A DNA stretch of 5,915 bases from Clostridiales bacterium. GTDB taxonomy: Bacteria; Bacillota; Clostridia; Peptostreptococcales; Anaerovoracaceae. Both the position numbers and the translations under genes were made by a program. The stretch spans positions 1 through 5,915 of the forward strand of contig WRJV01000176.1 of assembly GCA_009778415.1 (NCBI GenBank). The letters run 5' to 3'. Shown in pieces: positions 5,895-5,915 of this stretch (the stretch's first letter is position 1; every line of letters begins with the position of its first letter). The notes under the pieces were generated by a model that was given only the letters and a program-made list of their open reading frames with translations, did no database searches and was not told the origin of the DNA.

Positions 5895-5915
5895 TAATAT
5901 AATTGTAAGAAAAGC

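Noticed and set aside
1..5915. CRISPR array, tRNA, rRNA, insertion sequence or attachment site
   Set aside because: No spaced short repeats, tRNA-like cloverleaf, transposase motif or terminal repeats were seen; the repeats present are paralogous protein domains.
5773..5915. Known riboswitch in the upstream leader
   Set aside because: The block at 5807-5844 can fold but matches no riboswitch core that I recognise, and no terminator follows it.

Overview
The window holds three consecutive genes, all on the minus strand. Each encodes a secreted M14-family zinc carboxypeptidase, and the two complete ones end in a calcium-binding dockerin. Classical signal peptides, strong AGGAGG-type ribosome binding sites, AT-rich intergenic gaps and dockerin tails suggest an anaerobic Clostridia-like member of the Bacillota, probably uncultured. 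This is inferred from style; no marker gene is present.

Layout in order of transcription (right to left): (1) 5773-5915 is an upstream region with a TATAAT-type -10 in an AT-rich palindrome, a possible structured leader and a strong RBS. (2) 2599-5772 encodes a 1057-residue protein: signal peptide, propeptide, M14 catalytic domain with a PA domain inserted in it, regulatory-like and Ig-like beta domains, a cohesin-like module and a dockerin. (3) 2528-2598 is a short gap with a strong hairpin that lacks a U-tract, so read-through into the next gene is likely. (4) 548-2527 encodes a 659-residue M14 peptidase of a different subtype with the same cohesin-like plus dockerin tail. (5) 384-547 holds an intrinsic terminator (12-bp stem) and an overlapping candidate promoter. 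(6) 1-383 is the N-terminal part of a third M14 protein, a close paralogue of gene 2, running off the window.

Genes 1 and 2 share their C-terminal tail but have different catalytic subtypes. Genes 2 and 3 share a catalytic subtype. The locus therefore looks like a peptidase cluster built by tandem duplication and module exchange. The dockerins imply docking onto a cohesin-bearing scaffold or partner that is not in this window. A plausible but unproven reading is an extracellular peptide-degrading complex analogous to a cellulosome, with two exopeptidases of different specificity side by side. The first enzyme has an Asp at the position that gives carboxypeptidase B its preference for basic C-terminal residues. 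The plus-strand open frames appear to be shadows of these genes.
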